From: Condylostoma magnum | Lineage: Eukaryota; Ciliophora; Heterotrichea; Heterotrichida; Condylostomatidae | Length of the DNA: 32,365 bases | Direction: 5' to 3' | NCBI GenBank assembly: GCA_920105805.1 | Contig: CAKKTI010000244.1 | Location: 1-32,365 of the forward strand | Made by a program: the position numbers and the translations under genes | Notes under the pieces: model-generated | The model's input: the letters and a program-made list of their open reading frames with translations, nothing else | Databases searched by the model: none | What the model was told of the DNA's origin: nothing | Shown here: positions 1 through 13,000 of the stretch, in pieces | Layout of the letters: every line of letters begins with the position of its first letter | How positions within the stretch are numbered: the stretch's first letter is position 1

Positions 1-269
1 TTATTGAAATAATGTACAAAACATATCATTTGAATAACTTTAATCTTTTATGTATCAGGCAGTATATAGATGTCGTTTTATCCAACTGTAATAATCTGTT
101 ATTATTGGATTATAAACTAAAACTGTAATGCCTTTTGTTTAAAAAAACTATATTATAGTAACGAAGTATTCCTTTAAAAGCGATATATTACATATTGATA
201 ATAAGAACTATGCATATAAATAAAGAGTACATTAAACCCATAGTTTAATGAATATTGGTGAGGAGGATA
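1..269 (+). repeat. Left terminal inverted repeat
   Basis: The first 269 bases match the reverse complement of the last 269 bases of the window without gaps and with about 12 mismatches (about 95.5% identity). Similarity stops abruptly after the shared GAGGAGGATA at 260-269. The outermost bases TTATTGAAATAA are themselves a small palindrome. No telomere repeat is present. The mismatches mean this is not a trivial assembly fold-back of one sequence. It could be a subtelomeric repeat shared by chromosome ends, or the ends of a mobile or amplified unit. Confidence 0.95.
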
Positions 270-2979
270 GAAGAGCACCAAATGCTTTAAATATGGTAGT
301 TAATTAAACCCCTTTTTTAATATGGGATTTTACCCTTTATTGAATATATGTATTTATACACTTCTAACACATACATCTGTGCATATGTAATACAATCTCC
401 CGTTACCCTTCTAATGTACTTACACTATATAGCTTTTTAAAACTAATTACTAATCTAAATTAATAACGTTAATATGCTTCTTATTTCGATAACTGAAGTA
501 TGTATTAAAATGATAAATTTATTTAAAAATACGGACAATCATTACTAACTGAACTAAAAGAGATGGATTTACAGTAACATCATCGTGCATGGCATTATTT
601 TGTCTGTTTACATTTCTAAAAAGTAAGAGGAGATAGCTTTGGTGAGAAGATACAGGAATTAAGGAAGATTTACAATAATAAAGATTAAGGATTAATTCCC
701 AAAAAATATCATTAAGTACACCAAAAAGTATAAAAATCTCAAAAATTCTAAAAATGATGGTTTTATAAACTAGTATTTTATTGAAGTTAAAATACCTTAA
801 AGGTACTAATCAATGCTTAATTTACTCCATTCATGTTCTTATATTCATCTATCGCAAACATATTGCTACCTTCTTCTCTTAATCTACCAGTACATCTGTT
901 GCCTTAATGTATAACGAAAGATAAACTAGTTTTCATATGTTAGTTGCAGATTCATAAATAAAGCTAAATGAGATATAAATCAGCACTCCAATAATAGCTT
1001 ATGCTTCATTTTAACACCACATAATTAGATTACATTCTCTTGTTAATTAATGTGCCTTGTCGATAATACTAAAACTTATTATTCCTTTATTACATCCTTT
1101 TCTAAGCCTAATAATTATCAAAAAGCAGTTAAAATAGATTATCTTTAGTGTTTAAACTTAGTTCAATAATATCATTTGTAGCATTAATTAGCAATATCTT
1201 GACTCATCTGATATAATTACAACAGAACTTACTCGAATTTAAATAAAATTAAGTATTTTAGAATTTATTAATATCTATCTTTGTTAGAATGTATCTCTTT
1301 TAATCTGCTTTCCTTTTACTCATCAAGAATTCAAAACTATGAGTTTTTATTGAGAGAAATCTTAAGTATATTATAGCATTGGTATTTCAATATAAAATCT
1401 GTATTTCTGGTTGCTAGAATGAATATAAGATGTATTAAACTCATTTTAGAGATCAATACCAGAGATTTAGTAAATTAAGCCCAATGCTACATAGTGATTA
1501 GCTTATCAAATTACATTAATATTGCTCTATCAGAAATAGCTATTTAGTAACCATATTAGAAGCTCTTCCTCTAAATTTATTAAATGACTCAGCAATAATG
1601 TTTTATTAGATTGAAAGCAAGTCCAAGGTAAATTGAAGCATTGTAATTGATTAAGCTTTTAAGTAGGTTTTTATATTTGTATTCAGAAACTAACCATATA
1701 TAAAACGATTTTATAATTTGTCAAAAATTCTCAGTTAATCATTTTACATTATTTTGTTAAATGCTTGCTATATATAAGTACATTCGATGATGGGATTTTA
1801 GGGTATTTACTCATGGTAGTATTTTAAATTCCTGTAATTACATGTTTGAGTTATACAATTGCTAATTTAATCTAAAGTATTAAGAGATATTCCACTGAGA
1901 TGAATGATAGATAGTCAAACTATAGTTCTCTTTAATCTTCAGTTGATTTCCTAGTTTTATTTAGTTTGATCTTACACCAGTGCATTTAACTATTTTTAAG
2001 TTGAATTATACTATAATTAAGTATATTATAATGTCTGCCATTTCGTTAGACAGTATTTATTAAATAGGTATTACTGCAATTTCTTAATGATTATTCTGAC
2101 AGATTTTAAACCCTAACTGATTTACTGAGTATAACTAAAATCTGACCTGTTATTATTCGTATTTAGGTTAATTATAAGGTTAACTTTAACTACTATATAC
2201 TATTCAATAGTATTATTTTTAAGTATTATAAGGTAATAAACCATATAGAGGCTGATAGACTTATGTATTACTAAAGATATACTAGAATTGAATAGATATA
2301 ATATTAGATTATTCTCACACTACACTTATAATAAAGAAACTGTATTATTGTGAAAATATAGTTTAAAAGAGTTAGTTTGTGCGTAAAATAAACTGAGAGT
2401 CAATGAATTATGATATCATAAATAAATTGAAATCATTCTTTTGCCATGGCTTCAATGAAATCAATATTCAAATGTGCATATGAACCTTAATTTACACTAT
2501 ATTACCTTATATCATAGATTGAAACTAGGAATAATGCTTTTTCGATAGCAGCATTCTTATAAATATAGAAATGCGACTGTAACTCAGGAATAAGTATCTA
2601 GTGAAATATTATATAGATTGGAATAATATAATAAAGAAAACGCAATATTATCTAGAATCTTTAGTAAATACAATAAATATACTGAGATGATTTACTATCT
2701 AAATGAAATATATTCCTAATATATCAACTAGTACTTTTTATTCTCTTAGATTTTAATCTGTTTTCTATATTAAGCAGAAATCTTAGGAGCTAACTATACA
2801 TAGATATGCTTTGGGTTTATTTCAATTAATTTAAATCAACTAGCTGTAATTTGATTAGATAGAATTTAAGTATTTAAAAATAGTAAAGAATCATTACAGT
2901 TTATATTTTAAAAAATATTAAAAGCATATCTTTTAACAGCTGGTATATTTCATTAAGGCATAGTTAAAATTAATATAAA
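270..2979. other. AT-rich left arm without an intact gene
   Basis: About 2.7 kb of very AT-rich sequence. I find no reading frame with recognisable protein motifs, even when all three stop codons are read as amino acids. The one interpretable piece is a relic of the downstream membrane-protein family at about 1688-2030, listed separately. The last 40 bases before 2980 presumably include the upstream region of that gene. No tRNA, rRNA or array was seen. Confidence 0.6.
1688..2030 (+). pseudogene. Decayed copy of the C-terminal part of the 2980-6040 gene
   Basis: The stretch starting AACTAACCATATATAAAACG aligns with the region starting at 5767 in the broken gene downstream. The first 60 bases agree at about 52 positions. 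Agreement then falls but can be followed for about 300 bases, through the counterparts of the last membrane segment and the basic tail. No long frame survives here, so this is an old, dead duplicate of the same host gene family. Homologous pieces further upstream in the left arm are probable but too diverged for me to delimit. Confidence 0.7.
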
Positions 2980-5900
2980 ATGGTTCTGTGGGTATTATCT
3001 CTCCTCTTAGCACTCTCCCTTGGTATTGATATAACAACTAAAAGCAGAGTGATACAATACCTATAGATGTACGATCTGGAAGCAACCCATACTTTTCCTC
3101 TAGACAAACAACTCTACGACTAAATCACCTCCAAATACTCTTTATCCTTCTGATTCAGCATGGTAGGAGTAATGGATGCTGGTGTTGAGCATAAGATTAT
3201 GGAAATAGTAGACAATGATGGCCTTTCTATCAACATTATGCTCAATCTACCAAATCTTGTTAGAATAAAAGTCAATTATAGCTTAATTTTTGAATTTGGA
3301 ATGGGATCGAATTTCCAAAGCAATTGGAACTTTATCTGTTTGAAGTACTCTGAATAATCTTTGGAGATTGAGTTTAGCTCCATAGATAATCAAGAATAAG
3401 CTAAAATTTCAGAGTAAATTGGAATAGATATTGAAAAGCCTAAAGAGTTGAGTATTGGAATTGAGCCAGGAGTATCTACTAACTTTGGCATTGCTTATAA
3501 CCATATTTAGATATTTGATACAGTTTTAACTTAGTAAGAAGTTGTATCTGAGAAGTAAAAGGCTTGTGATGGATGCTAACTATGCAGAACTCCTTACACA
3601 TGCTATGAACTCATTACTTTATACCCAGATTGGAAAGTATTTACCAGCAATTATGTCTCGTATGATTTAAAATACACAAGTAAAAACTAGATTTTTCAAA
3701 ATAAAAACTTTAATTAGTATTATTTATTCTCTTATTGATTTTAGTAAGACATTTAAACTAACCCGATATATTAGGCTTTGCTTTAAGTTTCTAATGAAGG
3801 ATGTTATGTTAAGGATAGATTTACTCATAATTTCTGCCGAATTCCCTGGCTTGGAATTTAAAGTAAAAATATATTATACAATGTATATGGAAAAATAGAT
3901 CTTTCTGGCAGTTAATATAACTAAAGATCCCTTAGTCTTCCTTTTTAGTAATAAGAGATTGTAAATGTTTGAAGTTTTATAGCAATCATATATAAGGAGA
4001 ATCCAGATTTCTGCATTATGCTATTTTCTGTAATCAACAATACTGTTATAATTGAACTGAGTTCCCTAAAAATGAATTTTATCTTTTTGATATTTAAAAC
4101 CCATCAGCTTTTATTGAAATTGGAGGAAGCAATGCAGAAAACGAGAATAAGTTTTAAGGAAAGATATACAATGTATAATTAAGACTTCCTGCCGATGCCT
4201 TGGCAGAACAGTATCTGAAGGAACTTTACGCTGAATAAAGGCAGCACTTGTGTAGTATAGGATGTGAAATATGCTACGAACCGTTAGTCTGCACGTAATG
4301 TGAACAAGGATATTTCTTATAAAACGGTGAATGCATACAGTGCTCTACCTGATGTCAGGATTGCTCAAACAGTACATAATGTAATCAATGCAAATAAGAA
4401 GCATATTTGGACCCTAATAATCAATGCACTAAATGCAATTAAAGCTGCAGGAACTTAAAAGATTTATCACTTCTTTGCTTAGATATTAATAATATCTGTA
4501 TTACTTTTCCCTGCATTAGTGGATAATTTTATTTATAAGGTAATTGTTATCCATGTCCTCTTAATTGTAAAGATTGCAATTACTAAGAATGTTTAGTATG
4601 TAAAGATGAATTTGAATTGATAAATGGAGCTTGTAAATGTCCATTAGGATTGTTATTACTTGGTATGTGAGGAATGTACATAAGACTGTTCATTTTGCAT
4701 AGATGAGGATGGAATTTGCAAATAGTTTGTATTATAATTAGCTTTAATACTTGATAATGGCAATTTGAGCATTCAAAGTAAACCTTCTCTGTATAGATAG
4801 CTATAAGAAAGAGATTTTATTATAAGAGTAAAAGAAGAAGTAATTGAGTTCCAGCTATAAATAATATAAGAAAATAAAGAGTATGATTGCACAATTCAAA
4901 AGAAAAAACAAATAAAATTATAATTTAAATCAGAAGATATAATTAACCTTTTAAAATAATCGGAATTTGAAGTTGAAGATGATAATTTTAAAACATAATG
5001 AGAAGAGGAAGACACTATTGCTAAATAAACTAAAAATATTACAATTGGAGTAGTAGTTGCCCTAATTGTACTTAGTATGATAAATACAGATCCTATTCAA
5101 TTAGTCATTTTATCTGATTACCTTCAATAGACATCCAATATTCCTTTAGTTGTGGGTAATTTACCAGAGTAATAAAAATAGTTTTACAAAGGAATATTTT
5201 TGGCCTCTTGCCCAATATTATGGATTTACTTTTAGATGAGTAATCTATAAGCACCCCTATCTCTAAAAGGCATATTGCTCTTATTTGCAATAATTATAAG
5301 CCTTTTATTAATCCTAAATTACCTTAAGCATTGCTCGCATTATTCTATAAAGAGGAGATTTAATATTGAAAAAGATTATACCTAAGATTCCCTTTTTTAT
5401 AATAGTCACTTACTTTGATATATCAGCTTAGTTTGCTATATAACTGTACATTATTGAAGACTTCACTAGAAATGGAACAATTATTGCAAGTTTTACTATA
5501 GCAATTATTGTAATGATGTTCTATTTAATAAATATAGTAGTATTATCAAAGGCAATATTTCAAACAGATTACAAGGGAATATATTTCCAATAACTTTTTG
5601 ACTAGATTAAATATAGAAGGGCTACTTGATAGTGTAGTTTGTACATAAAACTATCCAAGTCCTATTAATTATAAATAATGATAGATAATATCTTATCAAA
5701 GAATTTTTGCTATCTATGGCTTCGATATTTGTGAGTTTTAAATAGACTATCGTATTCATATGCCGAAATTAACCATATGTAAAACGATTTTCTAATTTTT
5801 CAAAGATTTTCAGCTAATCATTTTATGTAATTTCATTAAATGTTTGCTATATATTAAGTATATCAAATTACAACACTTTAGAATACTTATTAATAGTAAT

Positions 5901-6040
5901 ATTTGTAGTTCCTGTACTTGTAAGTTTAATTTTCACAATTGTGTAAGCAGTCTACAATATAAAGAGATGTTTTCACCGAGATTAGTTAAGGTAATTTTAG
6001 TATTCCTTGAAATAATTCTTTAAATTACTTATTTAATCTT
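2980..6040 (+). pseudogene. Cysteine-rich, LamG-like multi-pass membrane protein, frame-broken
   Basis: ATG at 2980 opens a signal peptide (MVLWVLSLLLALSLG). A region resembling a concanavalin A/LamG fold follows, with WFSMVGVMDAG near 3150 and WSFIAIIYKE near 3970. Next come Cys-rich repeats of the furin/EGF-like kind found in ciliate surface proteins, with CxxC pairs such as CEICYEPLVCTQCEQG near 4265. The C-terminal half has several hydrophobic segments (ITIGVVVALIVLSMI near 5040; EYLLIVIFVVPVLVSLIF near 5890) and a basic tail. The frame changes about four times (near 4010-4030, 4650, 5360 and 5580), each by one base in effect. I saw no GT-AG intron that convincingly repairs all four. It is probably a recent pseudogene; indel errors or unusual splicing remain possible. 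The 3' end is uncertain (about 5985-6090). TAA/TAG as Gln and TGA as Trp fit throughout. The ligand and role are unknown. Confidence 0.65.
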
Positions 6041-6158
6041 ATAGCTAAAAGGCAATAAACTTAACTGTTTCAACTATATAATAAAATTAAACATCTAATA
6101 TCTCTTTAATAACTCATCTTATATTACACATAACAGCTTATTTACCTTATCATACAAA

Positions 6159-8906
6159 ATGGCGGAAGAAATCTAGGTGATAATACAGAATGTATAAAAC
6201 TTTTACGCTTAAAATCTCCCTCCAAACTTTAAGGAAATTGAACTCTATTTAAAGGAGTTTAAAAAATCAGAGAAGGCTTGGATCATTTCCCCCTAAATCT
6301 TACAACATCCAGATCAAATCTAAGAAGTATATCTATTCTCAGCCTAAACCCTTAAATCTAAGTTTAAATTTGATTTTGAGGAAATAAGAAACTAGGACTA
6401 CATGCAAATAATCCAATAAATAATACAAATAATCTAAAATTTTATTGGAAATGACAAAATAATCATGCAGCTCTCAGAATGCCTGGGAATTGTCTCCGTA
6501 TTAGTCCCTGAGCAATTCTATGACTTAATTTTTCCAGTGCTTCAATAATAATTTTCTCAATCGTACAAAGTAATGCTTGAAATTCTAAAATGCATAGCAC
6601 TAGAAATACTAGATGATGTTTTAGTAGTAGACATGGACAACATTAATCTGGCTAAAACTAAAGCTCTCGCATTGCAATAATCTGTTTTTCAGTATTTTGA
6701 TTAAAGTATTATGCAAGGCAACGTGTAATTTGTACTGGAAAGTTTTGTAGCCTGGCTGCAAATTGGAGCTGATCCCTTAGTAATAGTTAACATAGGGGAA
6801 GGAAGGCTGATACAAATGTGCATTGAATCGTTATAACATGCCTAGTTTTTAGAGAAAGGCTGCTCTAGTCTTTGTGAGCTTTTCATACTGACTAAAGATA
6901 AAAATAAGTACGGACAAATTGCTGATAAACTGTTCTAAAGCTTAGGGGGATTAATTCCTATGATACAGGAAAAGGCCTAAAACTAGGATTTTATGGACTT
7001 AGAAAATCTGTGTAAAGTTTTCGTTACTTTTGGGGAGAACCATATAGATGCTTTAATATAGCAAAGTGATAATAGCTCTGTTTAGCAGTACTTCACGCTA
7101 ATGTGTCAACTGTTATAAGTGGATGATAAGAACATTGTAGGCTTAATTTCCTAATTCTGAAACAAATTTTGCAGAGTTTTCAAGTAAATCTTCAGAGATG
7201 ATACATTATCTGGGTAACGGTTGAAATTCCAGCAGTTTATTACATCGTTTATACAAATCTGTTTAACTTAATGTAAACTGACCTATGAATAATTAACTAG
7301 TATTCAAACCAATTCCGATGACATAGAGGAGGAGAAGAATAGTATAAGGCATGAACTACAGGGAATTATTCAGGATATTACTATGGTAATACAGTACCAA
7401 GATATCTACAGTCTACTGCATACTAACCTAGTAAACGAAGTAAGTAATCAGTCTGATGCTTAGGAGTCATCAACTAGAATCAATGCATTACTAGCGTGCC
7501 TTATCCCACTAGCTGAGTTGCACTCGGATGGATAAGAAGTCATGATAAACTAAACAGCTTAATTGATTCTGAGTTAAGATTGAAATTTGCTGTAGTTAAT
7601 AAGAGATAAATGCAATTTTATTGACAAAGCTGCTAGAAATATAGATAAGCAAGTTGCTGTTCAGTCTTTCACATTTCTTTCTTAATGCATAAAGAATAAA
7701 ATTAATGCACCAGTGGCATCTAAAGCGTTCTCAAATGTATGTAGTTTCAATAAGTAAAATTTATAAGATTATACAAATCAACTGCTTGCATTCCTACATG
7801 AAACCGACTAAAGTGACTTATTAGTGCATGAGAATGTCTTATAAGGTGTTGCCTTTGTTATTTTAGCAACTAATGAAGATATTCCTCAGAAACTAGAACT
7901 TTTACTGAAAAACTACGCATAGTAACTATAATAAGTAATGATACAGACCTAATAACAAGGAATCAATACTGATACCGAAAACTAATTGTGTAATATAACA
8001 GATTTTATAGCTGTAATTATAAAAACAGTACTAGATAACAACATACTCCCAGAATGAGTATTGCAAGTGTTCTAGTAACTATGGCCGTTAATAAAGGATT
8101 TATTCCAATTATTTGCCTTAAACGCAGATGGAATTGAGAAATTATGCAGAATAATGAAGCACATAATGAGAAAATTAGACCAACTTTTCAGTCAATTTGT
8201 TTAACAATTTGCAGAAATCTATATATATGGCTTCCAATAAACAGGTTTTAGTTCTTATTTGTATATGGCAGAAAATCAAGTTAGAACATTTGGACATGAC
8301 CCTCAATTTGCCCAACTTCATTATTAAATTTTCAACATGATGGTAGACAAATCCCTAACATTACTTGATTCATACGAGAAAATGCTAAACAATCCAGAGT
8401 TAGGAGAAGATTTCTTTGGAATGCTTATAAGATTCATAAGCTACTTTCCTTAAGCCTTTATAGAGTCGCAATAGATATATTAAATAATGAATTGCTGCTT
8501 AATTGGAATGTAGTCTGATAATAAAAGTTTGCTGTAATGTGATTTTACATTTCTAGAGCATTTAAGTGCTAAATCAAACTTAGAGCCTAATTTGCATACT
8601 AACAACATGTAGAAGATCTGTATTGATTACTTTGGATAGATTATTTAAGCCTTAATTAATCGCCTTATGGATTCAGTTGACGAGGAAATTAGGCATTTTA
8701 TTCATAATCTTGTAATTGTAATATGCAAGAACTTCAATGCAGCGGATTGGCTTAAAAGTGCATTAATGAATGTTCCTTATTACATTCTTACCCAGTCAGA
8801 AAAGGAGAAGTTTGTATTATCATGTGATGACTCATACGAGCTTTACTAGATGATGCGGAAACTGCATAATAGAGCATTAACAACTATGAAGCACAGGGGT
8901 AGTTAG
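6159..8906 (+). CDS. Transportin-3/importin-13-like nuclear import receptor
   Basis: The frame is continuous for 915 codons when TAA/TAG are Gln and TGA is Trp (for example TGA at 8055 in PEWV). The N-terminus carries the importin-beta family signature: AWIISPQILQ at residues 40-49, then EVYLFSAQTLKSK at 56-68, as in the Xpo1/IBN region of Mtr10/transportin-3 proteins. The rest is alpha-helical, HEAT-like and rich in Leu and Gln. The length matches transportin-3 (about 920 residues). Such receptors bind Ran-GTP and carry SR-rich or other cargo into the nucleus. The end is placed at TAG 8904, in a cluster TAG-TAC-TAA-TAG, because the family length is reached and the otubain gene ends on the other strand 30 bp further on. 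Reading through would stay open to 9757, but that stretch is explained by the antisense gene. Exportin-like or importin-13 identity is an alternative. Confidence 0.8.
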
Positions 8907-8936
8907 TACTAATAGATTTTAAAAAGTAAACTATTA

Positions 8937-9845
8937 CTAAGGGCCGTAAGTCAAGTCGTCTAAGTCGTAGTTATCATCTATATTATGTTGATGAGTATAA
9001 AGTTGCTCAAAATGCCCAGGTGTTCTTATAATATGAACTTAAGGATAATTATCGGGATTTGCATCTGGGAAATTGATAATTTGGTAAGGAGTATCTCTAT
9101 TAAAGAAGTTAACTATGCAGAGTTGTAAATTAAGTTATTATGGAGTTATTTTTAGTTCAACATCTTAAGATTCTTCTCCTAGTGTTTTAATTCGTTCTAG
9201 GGTTTATTCTATAGTTTATTCAAAGAAAAATATGCTGAGTTCTTCGTTTTTTTAGTTTTAAAACATGTAATTATAGTTGATTCCTCTCAAGCAGGTAATC
9301 ATAGCAATGTCAAATTATGGATTTTATAGTAATTATTGAACGTAGATCATAATACCACTGTAATTTTGTTACTTCCATTGGTAGATTTTCTATAGTTCTT
9401 AAATAACAAATGTTTAGCTTTACTAGAAATTCGGCATTTACAGGAATATTCCTTGTTATCTCTACAAAAGCTGAAAGAAATGTTGAATTAATTAATCAGG
9501 AGAAGTTTTCCTAAAATAAAGTTCAACAATATTAGCATAAAAGGCTCTATAGAAGCAATTTCCATCCCCTCTTATTCTTCTGAATGCACAATACTCTTAA
9601 CTTAGCCTATCGACTTAATCAAGCCAGTTTTAATTGTATTGGCCTTATCGCTTCTATTCTTCAATCTTTACTCTATGGTGCCCCATTACTAATATCTAAT
9701 CATCAAATGTTATGCCTACCGTAGGAAATGGATTTGCTCGACCCCCTTGTGATATCATCTAAATACTGCTCTAGTAAACCGAATTTTATTATTCTTATTC
9801 ATTGGAGATTTGTTATAATGGTTCAAGTTCCTATTTCTATTTCAT
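8937..9845 (-). CDS. Otubain-like ubiquitin thioesterase (peptidase C65)
   Basis: The 302-residue frame has the otubain catalytic block RIRGDGNCFYRAF, with Asp94 and nucleophile Cys97, and near the end the catalytic His278 in TPGHFEQLY. Spacing and length are close to human OTUB1 (Asp88, Cys91, His265; 271 residues). Otubains remove ubiquitin from substrates (OTUB1 prefers Lys48 chains) and can inhibit E2 enzymes; they are cytoplasmic or nuclear. I chose ATG 9845 because it puts the catalytic Cys at the usual distance from the start. The frame stays open to ATG 10046, which would add 67 unconserved residues. The gene ends with TAG-TAA-TAG. It converges on the transportin gene and lies downstream of the Ca2+ channel on the same strand. 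Many Gln residues are encoded by TAA/TAG. Confidence 0.88.
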
Positions 9846-10084
9846 ATCAAGAATATAGATTAATTAATTTTGATAGTAAATCAGGAAGAAAATTGATCCG
9901 TACAGGGTTTAAATACTATAGTTTTTAAGCCAGGATATGCAGTCTACTGATTGAAATGTATAGCAAAGTTTAGAGCCAGTATTTAAAGCTTAAAACTCGA
10001 TAGTATCCTCCCTCTTATTAGTCACGTAACCATAGACCTTTTTCATATTTATTATAAACTGTCTTTTATTAAATAACAAAAACA

Positions 10085-13000
10085 TTAACAGTTATTATCT
10101 AATCCATTCTCAGGAACCTCTAAATCCTTTAAGAGTCTTTTCCTCATTCGAATCCTTTCTCTTACTCTTCTAACCCAATTGAATAAAATACACCTTGCTG
10201 CTATTACATTAACAATATTTTGGCCAGGACTACAAGCCTTATACACCTTCTAGAAGTCCTCATTAGGCTTTAGTTCAAACTCAGGGTAAAGCAAGGGAAA
10301 CTTCTTTTGAATATCCTTTAAAATCTGTGTACTGGGAGCTTCCGACATGTCAACTCCTGATGCTAAATGAGCCAATCTCCAGAGAAGCAAGGCAAAATGA
10401 AGCTTTTTCTTGAATAAACGAATTTTTAAAGCTTTTATAAATGTAATCTGCTCACTCTTTTTCAGAAAAGTTCCCCTAAACCCCAAAGGCGGCTTAAGTG
10501 AGCTTAAAATAGCGGGCAAGAGCTTGGCATCTATGCTCATTTAACCCTCCGGTGCAAATTTAGACCAGGTAATAACATAATTATCAATATCAGTCTTGTT
10601 AACACCTAGTTCCTCATCTTCAGCACTTTCAAACTTTTCGAGTATAACAGCTATGAAGATGTTTATAAATACAAAGGTGGCCAAGGCTGTGTAGGAAAGC
10701 CAGAAAACCAGGGCGTATATGGGGTTTCCACATTTCTCACTTGATCCGCTGCACTCATAGCCAAAACAGTCCAACATCAATCCATTCCAACTTTCGCCAG
10801 TTGAAGCCCTGAATAAAGTCAATACACTGTTATAGAAGCTTTCAAAATTAGCATGTTGATTAATGAACTCCCCATGATTAATTTTACCGAACAAGGACAT
10901 TCCAGCCACTCCGTATACAAAGTATAAAAGGAATAGCAAGGCTCCTACGTTGAGGAAGGGAGGAATTGACTATTTCAGTGTTTTTAGTAATATTTACACT
11001 CCTTCCATTACCCTGACTACCCTAAACACCCTTAGCATTCTAAGAGCTCTTAGAATAGTAGCGTTGAAGAAGAGAATCGACAGGTCTATAAGAGTTACAT
11101 AGCTTAGAATCAGCACTATAAAGTCAAATCTGTTCCAGCCGTTGGAAAAGTAAAGCTAGGGGCTGAGTCCTAGAATTTTCAGTATAAACTCCAATGTATA
11201 AATTCCTATAAAAACATAATTGCTGATGTTTAAGAAATCTTCCAAGTTGCTTGACATGTTATCGTTGTACAAAGACATGACAAAGATGTTTAACCCGATT
11301 ATAATCATAATGATGTTATCTACCTTATTTGATGTAATTGCATGATAGAGCCAATTCAAGTGCTTTTACTATGGAACCCTGTATCGACGCATTGGCCTAG
11401 CCTGTATTAGTAATTTCTGGCATTATACTCAATTCTTCTATTCCTTAGTTAAAAAGTAAGTGCCATCAAGCTCACTTTTTATCTCATTAAACTTTTTAGT
11501 AACTCCTCCTACATATAAGTTCATTATAAAGAAAGTTATGACAAAAATAAAGGAAACGTAGAATAAGGAGGCATAGGGATTATAGTCGATCTCCGGTGCA
11601 TGGCCAATTCCAACTGCGTCTACTGACTTGTACATATAATCTGGCCACATTTCCAAAGTAGATACTTCTATCAAAATCAGCATTGAATTAAAAATATTAT
11701 CAAAATTACTCTGGCTGTTTTTCCATTCTCTCGGCTCTATTTTCCCATCCTGGAAAAATGAGCCTATGCATTCTTCCTAGAGCTTGATTTATGGATCTGT
11801 GCAGAAATAAAATGCACCTTTAAAGAAAATTACCCCTAGTATTCCAAATAGTAGGTAGAATAATAGAGAAATAAGCAGAACTTATAGTACAATAGGCATT
11901 GCTTTGATAAAGGAAAGAACTACTCGCTTCATGTTTTCATTACGGGAAATCATTCTTAGGGGTCTTAATGCACGTAAAGCCCGTAATCCTCTCAAAAAGG
12001 ACAAACTGGTTGAGTTTCCCAGGGATAATGTAAGAAAAATGTCTATAGTAGATATGCAGATGATTAAGAAATCTAATACATTTCAGCCGTTCTATAAGTA
12101 AGCATTATCTCCCTTGTAAAATCCTAAAACTATTGATTTTACTATAAACTCTCCTAGAAATATCACATATATTATTAATGCTGATACATTTAACACTCTT
12201 TTATGATGATCTGATCTCATAGGCTCATCTAAGGCTAAGAGTAGAGAGGACACTCCTACTAGTGCATATATAAAATTATCAAAATAAGGATGACTCATTA
12301 TTTATTACATTATCTGTCTTATTTTATTGGTTTTACTAAAAAGTTTGTATGATTTTCCATACAATGGTATTAAATTTGTCTTTTTAGCATTCAAAGCCAG
12401 TAGTATCGTATTTCTTCTATTCCTCTCTTTGGCCTTATTAAAAAAGCTTTAATCTTCTGTCTTCTTTTGACTAGGTTTAGTTTCAATCTAAGCATTATCT
12501 TCAGTCTATAAAAAGTCATCATCATCCTCCTCCTCATCTTCTTCAAAATTCTGTAGTAGAATTGCCAGAAACAAGTTGAACAGTACATAATTTCCAATAA
12601 CCAACAAGGACAGAAAGTATAGAGTTGATAGCCAATTAGTATTAGCAACTCCACTAAACATGACCTCGTTCCAATTCTCTCCAGTTATTATCTGAAAAAT
12701 TGTAATAAGCGACCAAAACAAAGTGTCAAAATTTGCGCGGGAATGATTCCCATCCTCATCTTTCATTTTTCCCCCAAAAAGACGCATGCCTATGAGTGCA
12801 TAGATAAACATGCATAGAAAGCAAAGTAATCCGAGATAGCCAATAGTCGACATGCTTTGTCCCATTTTTTTCAGCAAAATTCTTAAAGATTTCCATCGTC
12901 TTGCAAGTTTAAAAATTCTTAGTAGTCGGAAAGCTCTTAGGACTATAATGCTTGAGAAATTAGAGGCCCCTATATTAAAAATTGACATTGCTATTTCTAG

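Noticed and set aside
4633-4647. 15-nt GTAAATGTCCATTAG as a heterotrich-type intron
   Set aside because: Removing 15 nt does not change the frame and deletes a CKC motif fitting the Cys-rich repeats, so it does not explain the nearby frame change.
8907-9759. Open plus-strand extension of the transportin frame, about 280 codons without TGA
   Set aside because: The minus strand carries an otubain with catalytic residues and correct length, so the plus frame is a shadow; the transportin already has family length.
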